From Lachnospiraceae bacterium (lineage in GTDB: Bacteria > Bacillota > Clostridia > Lachnospirales > Lachnospiraceae): a stretch of DNA of 37,204 nucleotides. Position 1 is the first letter of the stretch; every line of letters begins with the position of its first letter. Shown piece by piece: positions 1 to 6,859 of this stretch. The stretch lies in assembly GCA_021202075.1 (NCBI GenBank), contig JAJQDT010000153.1, positions 1-37,204 on the forward strand, read 5' to 3'. Below the pieces are notes generated by a model that ran no database searches, was not told where the DNA came from, and worked only from the letters and a program-made list of their open reading frames with translations. Position numbers and translations under genes: made by a program.

Positions 1-1
1 G

Positions 2-583
2 CTCTCCTACGTGGCGATCGGAGCGCGCTCTGTCGAAGACCAGCACCATCGCATGACCGTCAGCGGCATGGATGTGCCGGCCGGAATGAAAAACCCGACC
101 AGCGGCGATCTGTCCGTGCTTTTGAATTCTGTCGTAGCGGCACACGCGCAGCATACCTTCATCTACCGCGGATGGGAGGTCAACACGACCGGCAATCCGC
201 TGGCGCACGTCGTCCTGCGCGGCGCGACGAACAAGCACGGCAATTCTATCCCGAACTACCACTATGAGGACCTGATTCTGCTACATGAGATGTATGAGAA
301 GCGCGGACTGGCGAATCCCGCAGTCATCGTCGACACAAACCACTCCAACTCCGGGAAAAAATACCTGGAACAGATCCGCATTGTGAAAGAGGTGCTGCAC
401 AGCCGCAGCTACTGCCCGGAATTAAAGAAGCTGGTCAAAGGCTTTATGATTGAAAGCTATATCGAGGACGGCGCACAGAAAATCGGCGACGAACCCCATA
501 TCTACGGGAAATCCATCACCGATCCCTGCCTTGGATGGGACAAATCCGAAGCGCTCATCTATGAGATCTATAAAAAATGCTGA
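2..583 (+). CDS. Class I 3-deoxy-7-phosphoheptulonate (DAHP) synthase, 3' part
   Basis: This is the C-terminal part (about 190 residues) of a DAHP synthase, which condenses phosphoenolpyruvate and erythrose 4-phosphate in the first step of the shikimate pathway. The frame is open to the left window edge, so the GTG at 11 is internal. Visible family features are the IGARSVEDQ segment near the start, matching the IGARTTESQ region of AroG-type enzymes, then GMKNPTSGD, VLRGATNKHGNS, VIVDTNHSNSGKK (a metal/phosphate-binding region) and the GKSITDPCLGWDKSE tail with a metal-binding Asp and active-site Cys environment. The family is about 340-350 residues, so roughly 150 residues lie outside. It faces thiC tail to tail with 47 bp between the stops, and nothing links it to the thiamin operon. 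The aroF/G/H paralogue cannot be assigned from this fragment. Confidence 0.93.
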   Translation, partial: LSYVAIGARSVEDQHHRMTVSGMDVPAGMKNPTSGDLSVLLNSVVAAHAQHTFIYRGWEVNTTGNPLAHVVLRGATNKHGNSIPNYHYEDLILLHEMYEKRGLANPAVIVDTNHSNSGKKYLEQIRIVKEVLHSRSYCPELKKLVKGFMIESYIEDGAQKIGDEPHIYGKSITDPCLGWDKSEALIYEIYKKC

Positions 584-630
584 CGGGCTTCTTCCCATTC
601 GTCGCTGTATCAGACGCTGGAAGCAAGCAG

Positions 631-1938
631 CTATAATATATCGATATGCTCCCCGTTCAGCGCCTTGTTCATGCTGCGGACCGCGCAGAATTTCCCGCAC
701 ATGGAGCAGGTATCGTCGTGCTCCGGAGAGCGGTCTGCGCGGATGGCCTTCGCGGTCTCGGGATCAATCGCGCACTCCCACTGCGCCTCCCAGTCGAGTT
801 TTCGCCGGGCGTCCGCCATGTGGTCATCGATATCCCTCGCGCCGGGAATTCCTTTTGCAATGTCCGCGGCGTGCGCCGCGATTTTGCTCGCGATAATGCC
901 CTGCTTGACATCCTCCACATTCGGAAGCGCCAGATGCTCGGCCGGGGTCACATAGCAGAGGAACGCCGCGCCATTCATCGCCGCAATCGCGCCTCCAATC
1001 GCGGACGTAATGTGGTCGTACCCGGGCGCGATATCTGTCACCAGAGGGCCGAGCACATAAAACGGCGCTCCCATACAGATGGTCTGCTGCACCTTCATAT
1101 TTGCCGCAATCTGATCCATCGGCACATGCCCCGGTCCCTCTACCATGACCTGAACATCCTTCTCCCACGCACGCTTTGTCAGCTCGCCCAGCCGGACCAG
1201 CTCTTCCACCTGGCAGACATCCGTCGCGTCCGCCAGACAGCCCGGGCGGCATGCGTCGCCAAGCGAGATCGTCACATCGTACTCCCGGCAGATGTCCAGA
1301 ATCTCGTCAAAATATTCATAAAACGGATTCTCATTTCCGGTCATCGTCATCCACGCAAACACCAGAGAACCGCCGCGGGATACAATGTTCATCTTGCGCT
1401 TATGCTTCCGGATCTGATCAATCGTCTTGCGCGTAATGCCGCAGTGCAGGGTGACAAAATCCACTCCCTCCTGCGCGTGCAGCCGCACCACATCAATAAA
1501 ATCCTGCGCAGTCAGCGTATCCAGATCGCGCTGATAATGAATCACACTGTCATAAACCGGAACCGTGCCGATCATCGCCGGGCATTCCTTCGTCAGCTTG
1601 CAGCGGAACGGACTTGTATTTCCATGGCTGGAAAGATCCATGATCGCCTCCGCCCCCATCTCGACCGCGGACAGGACCTTCTGCATCTCGATGTCATAAT
1701 CCTTGCAGTCACGGCTCACGCCCAGATTCACATTGATTTTCGTGCGGAGCATCGAACCGACACCCTCCGGGTTCAGGCATTTGTGATTTTTATTCGCCGG
1801 AATCACCACCTTTCCGCTGGCAACCAGCTCCATCAGTTTTTCCAGCGGCATCTGTTCCTTTTTGGCTACCGTCTCCATCTGAGGCGTAACTATGCCGCGC
1901 CGCGCGGCATCCATCTGTGTCGTATAATTTCGTTCCAT
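631..1938 (-). CDS. thiC: Phosphomethylpyrimidine synthase ThiC
   Basis: ThiC is a radical-SAM enzyme that rearranges aminoimidazole ribotide into hydroxymethylpyrimidine phosphate, the pyrimidine half of thiamin. The 435-residue protein is the short form lacking the long N-terminal domain of proteobacterial ThiC. Clear family blocks are [23 protein letters not shown] near residue 52, [56 protein letters not shown], and a C-terminal iron-sulfur motif CSMCGKFC (Cys 411, 414 and 418). The ATG at 1938 has an AGGAG seven bases upstream. It is the last gene of the thiW-thiM-thiE-thiC run and should be controlled by the TPP riboswitch far upstream. The 58 bp to thiE contain an odd A-rich microrepeat. 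Confidence 0.96.
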   Translation of the reverse strand: MERNYTTQMDAARRGIVTPQMETVAKKEQMPLEKLMELVASGKVVIPANKNHKCLNPEGVGSMLRTKINVNLGVSRDCKDYDIEMQKVLSAVEMGAEAIMDLSSHGNTSPFRCKLTKECPAMIGTVPVYDSVIHYQRDLDTLTAQDFIDVVRLHAQEGVDFVTLHCGITRKTIDQIRKHKRKMNIVSRGGSLVFAWMTMTGNENPFYEYFDEILDICREYDVTISLGDACRPGCLADATDVCQVEELVRLGELTKRAWEKDVQVMVEGPGHVPMDQIAANMKVQQTICMGAPFYVLGPLVTDIAPGYDHITSAIGGAIAAMNGAAFLCYVTPAEHLALPNVEDVKQGIIASKIAAHAADIAKGIPGARDIDDHMADARRKLDWEAQWECAIDPETAKAIRADRSPEHDDTCSMCGKFCAVRSMNKALNGEHIDIL

Positions 1939-1954
1939 CGATATTCTCCTGAGC

Positions 1955-1995
1955 TTTTTATGCTTTTTATGCTTTTATGCTTTTTATGCTTTTTA
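1955..1995. repeat. A/T-rich microrepeat between thiE and thiC
   Basis: The plus strand reads as four to five copies of TTTTTATGC with small length changes (one copy has four T). It fills nearly the whole thiE-thiC spacer. On the transcript it is a run of AAAAAGCAT units just upstream of the thiC ribosome binding site. Short units like this are prone to slipped-strand length change. Confidence 0.7.
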
Positions 1996-1996
1996 A

Positions 1997-2617
1997 TTAT
2001 GCCTGCGTCATCTTCCTGGAGAGGCGCAGCAGCTCCTCCGACGCTGCCCGCACATCCCTTGCAGCAAATACAGCTGACACCACCGCAACGCCACTGATGC
2101 CGCTCCCGGCGAGAGACAGAAGGTTCGAGCGCGTGATCCCGCCGATAGCGACCACCGGAATCTGCACGGAAGCACATATGTCGCGCAGGGTTTCGTATGG
2201 CAGGGCAATCGTATTGGACTTCGTTCCGGTATGGAACACCGCGCCTGCGCCGAGATAATCCGCGCCAAGCGCTTGCGCCTCCACCGCTTCTTCCACGGTA
2301 TGCGCCGTCACGCCAATGATCATCCCGTCTCCGACGCGTCTGCGAACCTCATCCGGGCGCATATCATCCTGCCCGACATGAACGCCGTCCGCCCCGCACT
2401 CCAGCGCAACCTCCAGGTTGTCATTGATGATAAAAGGAGCGCCATACCGCCTGCAAAGCCCCGCGAGTTCGACCGCCTCCCTGAGAAAATCCTCCTGGGG
2501 AAGACTTTTTTCACGCAGCTGCACACAGGTCACGCCCCCCTGCAGAGCAGATTCCACCTGCTCATACAGGGTATGCCCATCTAGCCAGGTTCGGTCAGTG
2601 ACCGCATATAGCTGCAT
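1997..2617 (-). CDS. thiE: Thiamine phosphate synthase ThiE
   Basis: ThiE couples hydroxymethylpyrimidine diphosphate with hydroxyethylthiazole phosphate to give thiamin phosphate. The 206-residue protein is a TIM barrel of normal length. It begins MQLYAVTDR and shows VQLREK (pyrophosphate-binding loop), PFIINDN, GADGVHVGQDD, IIGVTAHT, GADYLGAGAVFHTGTK, VVAIGGI and SGVAVVSA, all characteristic of the family. I chose the ATG at 2617 because GAGAGGA lies at good distance and the protein then starts at the usual place; an in-frame ATG at 2638 adds seven residues and is further from a Shine-Dalgarno sequence. It lies about 265 bp downstream of thiM and 58 bp upstream of thiC, probably in the same transcript. 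Confidence 0.95.
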   Translation of the reverse strand: MQLYAVTDRTWLDGHTLYEQVESALQGGVTCVQLREKSLPQEDFLREAVELAGLCRRYGAPFIINDNLEVALECGADGVHVGQDDMRPDEVRRRVGDGMIIGVTAHTVEEAVEAQALGADYLGAGAVFHTGTKSNTIALPYETLRDICASVQIPVVAIGGITRSNLLSLAGSGISGVAVVSAVFAARDVRAASEELLRLSRKMTQA

Positions 2618-2883
2618 CGTTTTCCTCTCACATCTCATAGACGTTTCGTGCCTCCTGCTGTTGCTTCTTTCATGATGCTTTCACAATTCGAAAACATCAG
2701 TGAATCGTTTCGGTCTGCGCTGCTTCGTACACTGCAGTACGCTGTTTTTACTTTGCATCGTATTCTTTCACACGTTTCCAGATACTCTTTCCCGCCGCGA
2801 CATGCATTCATTCATATTCTGAATTGCGCAGTGACGTCTCTGAAACCGCCGGGCTGCGGCGTTGCCTCTGAAACCGCCGGGGC
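2618..2883 (-). other. thiM-thiE spacer with a 15-bp direct repeat
   Basis: No gene is supported in this 266-bp spacer. Just after the thiM stop the sequence CTCTGAAACCGCCGG occurs twice, at 2838-2852 and 2866-2880 (28-bp period). The spacer is long for neighbouring genes of one operon. I see no convincing promoter, and no intrinsic terminator with a clear T run. Confidence 0.5.
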
Positions 2884-3885
2884 TTACCGGATTTCCACCT
2901 TCGCGCCCTGCTCCAGACTTTCGGGAGTCAGCCGAAACATGGCATCTATGATGTAGTTCCGATACGTCGCATTTCCTTCGAGTTCATTCAGGCGAGCAAA
3001 TGCCGTTTCACCGCAGATCCCCATCGCGCATACCGCCGCCGCAGCAGATGCCTGCCCGGCTTCCCAGTTGGCTGCCAGAAACGCTGCCGTCACCGCGGAG
3101 AGCTGGCAGCCGGTTCCCGTGACCCGGCTCATCATGGGATGTCCGTTCCGGATCAGAAAAGCCGTCCGGGCATCCGCCACAATGTCAATCGCCCCGGTCA
3201 TTGCCACCACTGCACCAGTCTGCTTTGAAAAAGCTTTCGCAAACGTCACGCTGCCATCCAGATTTTCATCTGTGACCCGGTCGGATGCATCCGCATCCAC
3301 ACCGCTCGCGCTGTGGCCTGGGGTATCCATGACTTCGGAAAAATACATATTTGCAGAGTCATTCTCCTGCATCCCGCATAAAAACTGCCGCTGTATTTTC
3401 CCACCGCAGGAGCCTGACAGTTCAGGCGTACCCGGCTCATTTCCGTGAACCTCCGGCAGCGCAGACAAAGTCAATGGCTGAACAGGGGCTTTTTCGTATA
3501 AAGCTGATAACGCGCGCAGCTCCGATACATTGCCGCGGATAACAGAGAACCGGATCTCCTCCAGCAGCCGAAGCGCCGTCTTGGTCCGGAAAGCAGACGC
3601 CCCGGCGCCAACCGGATCCAGAACCACCGGACGCCCCAGCTCATTGGCCCGCTTTCCGGCTGAGAGCATCGCCGGTATTGCTTCCTGGCGCAGCGTACCC
3701 ATGTTAATCACCAGTCCGTCACACTGCGCCGCAATCTCGGCGGTTTCCGCCTCGTCAAATGCCATAATCGGCGAAGCCCCGCACGCCAGCAGGATATTTG
3801 CACAGTCATTCATCGTCACGAAATTCGTAATACAATGAATCCGCGGCGCTCGTTTCCGCACATTTTCCAGAATTTCCCTCAGCAT
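2884..3885 (-). CDS. thiM: Hydroxyethylthiazole kinase ThiM with an internal insertion
   Basis: ThiM phosphorylates salvaged hydroxyethylthiazole. The protein is 333 residues, about 60 more than the usual 265-275. Residues 1-127 match the family (RIHCITNFVTMNDCANILLA near 15, ASPIMA, LVINMGTL, PVVLDPVGAGAS, VIRGNVSEL near 117). The family pattern resumes at about residue 193 with GVDADASDRVTDEN, then TGAVVAMTG and the catalytic region VTGTGCQLSAVTAAF near 255. The segment 128-192 has no family counterpart that I recognise and is rich in Pro, Gly, Ser and Cys. The ATG has GGAGG nine bases upstream. Placement behind thiW fits uptake followed by phosphorylation. I expect it to be active if the insert loops out, but that is inference. 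Confidence 0.94.
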   Translation of the reverse strand: MLREILENVRKRAPRIHCITNFVTMNDCANILLACGASPIMAFDEAETAEIAAQCDGLVINMGTLRQEAIPAMLSAGKRANELGRPVVLDPVGAGASAFRTKTALRLLEEIRFSVIRGNVSELRALSALYEKAPVQPLTLSALPEVHGNEPGTPELSGSCGGKIQRQFLCGMQENDSANMYFSEVMDTPGHSASGVDADASDRVTDENLDGSVTFAKAFSKQTGAVVAMTGAIDIVADARTAFLIRNGHPMMSRVTGTGCQLSAVTAAFLAANWEAGQASAAAAVCAMGICGETAFARLNELEGNATYRNYIIDAMFRLTPESLEQGAKVEIR

Positions 3886-3925
3886 AAAACGGTTCCTCCA
3901 GGCATAAAAAGTCAGGATCTGTCCA

Positions 3926-4447
3926 TCACTGATTCATCTGCGCCTGCACCTTCGTAAGCACACCGGAACCCTGCATGGAGTAAATCACAACCGCCGAGAG
4001 AATCGCTCCGCCGGTCGTAGAAATCAAAAATGGAATCACATATGCGTAAAAAGCAACCGCACCGGCATCAACTCCCATCAGGAGAACCGCAACCGGATAT
4101 GCACACAGGCCGCCCAGAACAGCGGTACCAAATACTTCCGCCAGCAGCGTCGGCAGAATTTTGCGTGTCCTCCAGTACATCAGCCCGCAGAGCAATGCGC
4201 CAATCATGCTGCCGGGAAACGCCATCAGGCTGCCCAGCCCGAACAGATTGCGCAGAAGGCTCGCACAAAACGCCACGCACACGCCATATCCCGGGCCAAG
4301 CACGACCGCACAGATGATATTGACCATATGCTGAATCGGCGCACACTTGCTTCCCAGCACCGGGAATGAAAACATGCTCCCGACCACTGCAACAGCAGTG
4401 AGCAGGGCCGCAGTTACCAGTTTCTGAATGTTCGTTGTTTTTTTCAT
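3926..4447 (-). CDS. thiW: ThiW, ECF-transporter substrate-binding (S) component for thiazole
   Basis: ThiW is the membrane S component of an energy-coupling-factor transporter; genomic studies assign it to the thiazole precursor of thiamin. The protein is about 173 residues from the ATG at 4447, which has AGGAG six bases upstream. The upstream ATG-less extension in the same frame has no ribosome binding site. It has several hydrophobic helices, starts with the S-component-like KLVTAALLTAVAVVGSMFSFPVLG, and contains CAPIQHMVNIICAVVLGPGYG and LRNLFGLGSLMAFPGSMIGALLCG, both typical of ThiW. The shared A/A'/T energising module is not in the window. It is the first gene after the TPP riboswitch, yet separated from it by about 750 bp of palindromic DNA. 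Next downstream gene is thiM, 40 bp away. Confidence 0.92.
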   Translation of the reverse strand: MKKTTNIQKLVTAALLTAVAVVGSMFSFPVLGSKCAPIQHMVNIICAVVLGPGYGVCVAFCASLLRNLFGLGSLMAFPGSMIGALLCGLMYWRTRKILPTLLAEVFGTAVLGGLCAYPVAVLLMGVDAGAVAFYAYVIPFLISTTGGAILSAVVIYSMQGSGVLTKVQAQMNQ

Positions 4448-4909
4448 TGTTCTTCTCCTATGAATAAAAGTATATTCACCGAAAATGACCAAAAATCTCT
4501 TCTGTCACTTACGGCAAATCCGGAGAAACGGCAGATCACAGCGTCGCTTCTCCATGGCATCTGTATCTGCAGCCTGTATCCTGAATATCCAAATCGCCCT
4601 GTCGCATTCCGGCGGATTTGCGAACATACATGCTTTCCACCGGATTCCATACACACCTGATTTGCAAATAGTGAACTGCCCATTGTTTAAGCCAATGGGA
4701 CTGCGACCACATTCTTTCAATGATACCAGCTGCCAGATATACCACGGCCCAAAAAGGCGGATTCCTTTTTGGAACGTTCGGTCGGAACTTACTGGTTCCC
4801 TCTCACGCCGGAACACGGCTTCCCATCGCTGTGATACAAGGCCACAGGGCGCTCCCCCTCTGGCCCGCACGGATACCCGTGACGCTATTCTCCGCCTTTG
4901 ATTCACTGG

Positions 4910-4979
4910 AGAGCCGCGCATTCAAAATTGCTTCGCAATGGCGCGGCCTGCGTCCATCATTTCTTCTAAATGATGGACA
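4910..4979 (+). repeat. Double-hairpin palindromic element, copy A
   Basis: Stem 1 is GCCGCGC/GCGCGGC enclosing ATTGC-ttc-GCAAT. The linker is CTGCGTCC, and stem 2 is GTCCATCATTT/AAATGATGGAC. The same layout with different stem sequences occurs at 11722-11797 and, inverted, at 11480-11551. The almost constant linker is GGCCTRCGTCC. This copy is in the non-coding thi leader. Confidence 0.8.
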
Positions 4980-5053
4980 TTTAAAGGCAGACCAGTTCTA
5001 AACAGCAAGCCGCAGACCGCCTGCTTTGCATAGCGCGTCATATGTCTGTGGCT

Positions 5054-5121
5054 GATGGGCGTCTCCGTTCCACTTCGGTCGGTGCTGAACGCGTGCCACT
5101 GGCACGCAGCACCCGCCCATC
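5054..5121. repeat. Nested 68-bp palindrome
   Basis: The outer arms are GATGGGCG (5054) and CGCCCATC (5114). An inner arm pair GGTGCT/AGCACC encloses GCGTGCC/GGCACGC with a three-base loop, and a small side arm lies at 5062-5080. There is no T run on either side. It adjoins the 57-bp palindrome at 5123. Confidence 0.75.
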
Positions 5122-5122
5122 C

Positions 5123-5179
5123 CAAAATAGATAGACCGTCTCTGGCAGATAAAACTGCGGAGTCTGTCTTTCTATTTTG
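5123..5179. repeat. 57-bp long palindrome
   Basis: The outer arms CAAAATAGATAGAC (5123-5136) and GTCTTTCTATTTTG (5166-5179) pair with one mismatch. An inner CTC-GGCAG/CTGC-GAG stem continues the pairing toward an ATAAAA loop. It lies just downstream of the riboswitch terminator on the transcribed minus strand. Confidence 0.75.
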
Positions 5180-5200
5180 ATGCTATTCTGGACTGGAATC

Positions 5201-5226
5201 AAAAAGAGATACCTGAGCGGTATCTC
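5201..5226 (-). terminator. Intrinsic terminator of the TPP riboswitch expression platform
   Basis: On the minus strand GAGATACC and GGTATCTC form a perfect 8-bp stem with a GCTCA loop, directly followed by TTTTT. It starts about 17 bases after the aptamer. This placement is typical of transcriptional-attenuation TPP riboswitches, where ligand binding favours the terminator. I did not identify the anti-terminator partner with certainty. Confidence 0.88.
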
Positions 5227-5242
5227 CGAAAAAAGCGACTGG

Positions 5243-5325
5243 CAACTTCCTACGGCGGCATTATCCGCATCAGGTCAAGGGTCGAAGTTCGATTACTTCC
5301 TCTCAGCCTGCTTTACAAGCTCCCC
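5243..5325 (-). ncRNA. TPP (THI element) riboswitch aptamer
   Basis: The minus strand carries the invariant TPP aptamer parts in order: GGGGAGC, GGCTGAGAGG, CTTCGACCCTTGACCTGATG, then CGGATAATGCCGCCGTAGGAAGT. The CUGAGA pyrimidine-sensing loop and the ACCUGAU...GGAUAAUGCC...GUAGGAAGU pyrophosphate helix region are intact. It lies about 7 bases from the predicted transcription start and upstream of thiW-thiM-thiE-thiC, so high TPP should switch the operon off through the terminator at 5201-5226. Confidence 0.95.
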
Positions 5326-5338
5326 TGTCTTTTGTGCC

Positions 5339-5367
5339 ATTATAGTACGTTTCATAAAAAAGTGCAA
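5339..5367 (-). promoter_or_regulatory. Sigma-A promoter of the thiamin operon
   Basis: On the minus strand there is TTGCAC, a 17-bp spacer and a perfect TATAAT. The predicted start is near 5332, only a few bases before the TPP aptamer. Confidence 0.85.
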
Positions 5368-5378
5368 CCAGAAAATCT

Positions 5379-5408
5379 TTGCCGCAAGGACAAAATATCA
5401 TGCGGCAA
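5379..5408 (-). terminator. Probable terminator of the transglutaminase-like gene
   Basis: TTGCCGCA and TGCGGCAA form an 8-bp stem around a 14-base loop, followed on the minus strand by AGATTTTC. It lies 34 bp past the stop at 5442 and just before the thiamin promoter. The T tract is weak. Confidence 0.5.
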
Positions 5409-5441
5409 GGCGTTGAGAAGTCCTTAATCGGCAGACCCGGG

Positions 5442-6407
5442 TCAAATCTTCACATGCAGAACCGGGTGCAAAACATACGTGCCATAGGAAACGGCATAAT
5501 ATTTGCTGTAGCCTCTGGCCGCCGCAAACCGCGGATCGTACACCTTTCCATTGATTTCCGCCCAGCAGTGTCCCTGGGCTGTGATGCCATTACAGTCGAG
5601 ACAGACATATACGTTCGTATAGCCAATTGCCTTTGCCAGATAGGCCATTGCCGCGCCGTCCGCGTGACATTCGCCGCCCTCTCTCAGGAAATGATCGTTC
5701 GCATAGGTCGTGATCCAGTCATCCGTCTTCTGGAATTTCCGGTAGATTTTATAAGGACGGTTGACGACCCAGTCAAAGCAGGCTTTCAGCTTCTCGGATT
5801 TGCTCATATCCGAAGTCGTAATCTTAGCGACCACGGCTTTCGCCCGCAGCAGCGTCTCGTATTCCGTGGTTTCCTGCGAGCTCATTTTCTTTCCATTCGG
5901 CTTATAATACTTAGAGCCCTTCTTATAAGCCTCCAGATAGCCATTGTCATCGATATAATAGGTGATCCCGTCGATTTTCTTTGTCTTTGTCAGCAGAGCA
6001 CCGGATTTTTTAAAATAGTAATATTTCTTTTTGATCTTTTTGATTCCGGTCGCGCAGACGCCTTTGGCGTTAAAATAATATCTTTTTCCGTTAATGGTCT
6101 TCCAGCCGGTCACCCGGTTGCCGTTCTTGTTAAAATAATATTTCTTGCCATTGATGGTCAGAAAACCCGTTACAGCCTCTCCATTCTGATAATACTGCTT
6201 CCCATGCCAGCCGTCCGTGACCGCCGCATCCGTTTGCTCTTCGGCTGTGGTTTCCTGCTGCGCACCTGTACTTTCCGTCTCCTGGCCGTCCTCAGCCAGA
6301 ACCGGAAGCGCCATGGCAAAAGACAGCGCCAGCATAAGCATCAAAAACCAGGCATTCTTTTTCATCCACTTACTCATTTTCTTTCCCATTCTCTCTTTCA
6401 TTTCCAT
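5442..6407 (-). CDS. Secreted transglutaminase-like protein with cell-wall-binding repeats
   Basis: I place the start at the ATG at 6407, preceded by AGGAGG; an ATG six bases further in is also possible. The product is about 321 residues. It has a signal peptide (KKNAWFLMLMLALSFAMALPVLA), then an acidic Thr/Glu-rich linker, then four to five repeats of the glucan/choline-binding type (TINGKKYYFNKNGNRVTGW and relatives). Last comes a transglutaminase-like domain with the expected catalytic Cys in GGECHADGAA, His in GHCWAEINGK and Asp in KVYDPR, at about residues 247, 280 and 291. Such proteins act outside the membrane, bound to wall polymers, as proteases, cross-linkers or peptidoglycan-associated enzymes; the substrate cannot be told. 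The neighbouring surface-protein genes suggest a cell-envelope role, but it has its own upstream region with phased A-tracts. Confidence 0.88.
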   Translation of the reverse strand: MEMKERMGKKMSKWMKKNAWFLMLMLALSFAMALPVLAEDGQETESTGAQQETTAEEQTDAAVTDGWHGKQYYQNGEAVTGFLTINGKKYYFNKNGNRVTGWKTINGKRYYFNAKGVCATGIKKIKKKYYYFKKSGALLTKTKKIDGITYYIDDNGYLEAYKKGSKYYKPNGKKMSSQETTEYETLLRAKAVVAKITTSDMSKSEKLKACFDWVVNRPYKIYRKFQKTDDWITTYANDHFLREGGECHADGAAMAYLAKAIGYTNVYVCLDCNGITAQGHCWAEINGKVYDPRFAAARGYSKYYAVSYGTYVLHPVLHVKI

Positions 6408-6859
6408 TCTCCCTCCTGTGTAATCTCTGAACCTGTTGCTAATCCGATAAGGCTCATTCATCTTTTTATCCGCTGCGCCCTGTGAATCTGCTCTGATTTG
6501 TTCCAGAAAACCGGACAATCGGTCCCACAAGCTTAATTTCTTAAGCATCCAGTCGGAATGACTTTAACACGATCTTCTCTGGTATAAGCCATCTCTCCCC
6601 CGGTAATCACCATTAACAAATCCGGTTCTCTCAATGGACATGTATCGTTGTCAATTGTTTTTGATGTTTTGTGTCACGTGTTTTTGATATATTTTAATAT
6701 AAGTTTTTGAGCTGTTTTGATCTTCATTTTTGATGCTCCCTGGTGTGTGTTTTTTTCATATAATGATGCCCATGATGTGTGTGTCATTTCCCCCAGCTTC
6801 GTAAGCAACGTCATTCCCTGCCTTTCGGCCGTCATCCGCAGGACGTCATCCGCAGGACG
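6408..6859 (-). other. Intergenic region with phased A-tracts and a 14-bp repeat
   Basis: No gene is supported. It contains the 23-bp-period TTTTTGA array at 6658-6756 and, near the stop of the surface-protein gene, two adjacent copies of GTCATCCGCAGGAC (6831-6844 and 6845-6858). A TTGACA-like hexamer lies on the minus strand near 6650, but I found no matching -10 element at normal spacing. Confidence 0.5.
6658..6756 (-). repeat. 23-bp-period A-tract array upstream of the transglutaminase-like gene
   Basis: TTTTTGA occurs at 6658, 6681, 6704 and 6727, exactly 23 bp apart. A fifth T run falls at 6750, again 23 bp on. Shorter T runs sit about midway (6667, 6692, 6715), so tracts recur roughly every helical turn. 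That is the pattern of intrinsically curved DNA. A repeated protein-binding site is the alternative. Confidence 0.65.

Larger units (their letters stand above)
4448..5200 (-). other. Palindrome-rich non-coding leader between TPP riboswitch and thiW
   Basis: About 750 bp separate the riboswitch terminator from thiW. Open frames here lack ribosome binding sites and resemble no protein I know. The region holds a chain of inverted repeats: 5123-5179, 5054-5121, a double hairpin at 4910-4979, a CACGG/CCGTG hairpin near 4868-4881, and CCAAAAAGG/CCTTTTTGG at 4749-4772. Either one composite repeat element inserted here, or this is a very long structured mRNA leader. The 4749-4772 hairpin lacks a clean T run on the thiW-sense strand, so I do not call it a terminator. 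No promoter for thiW downstream of these elements was convincing. Confidence 0.6.

Noticed and set aside
646..2097. 483-codon plus-strand open frame opposite thiC and thiE
   Set aside because: The minus strand carries unmistakable ThiC and ThiE; the plus-strand translation has no family features and lacks a ribosome binding site.
4749..4772. Terminator upstream of thiW
   Set aside because: The perfect inverted repeat CCAAAAAGG/CCTTTTTGG has its T run inside the stem and none after it, and it would cut thiW off from its promoter.
4505..4921. 138-codon minus-strand gene in the thi leader
   Set aside because: It covers hairpin-rich DNA, has no ribosome binding site and resembles no protein known to me.
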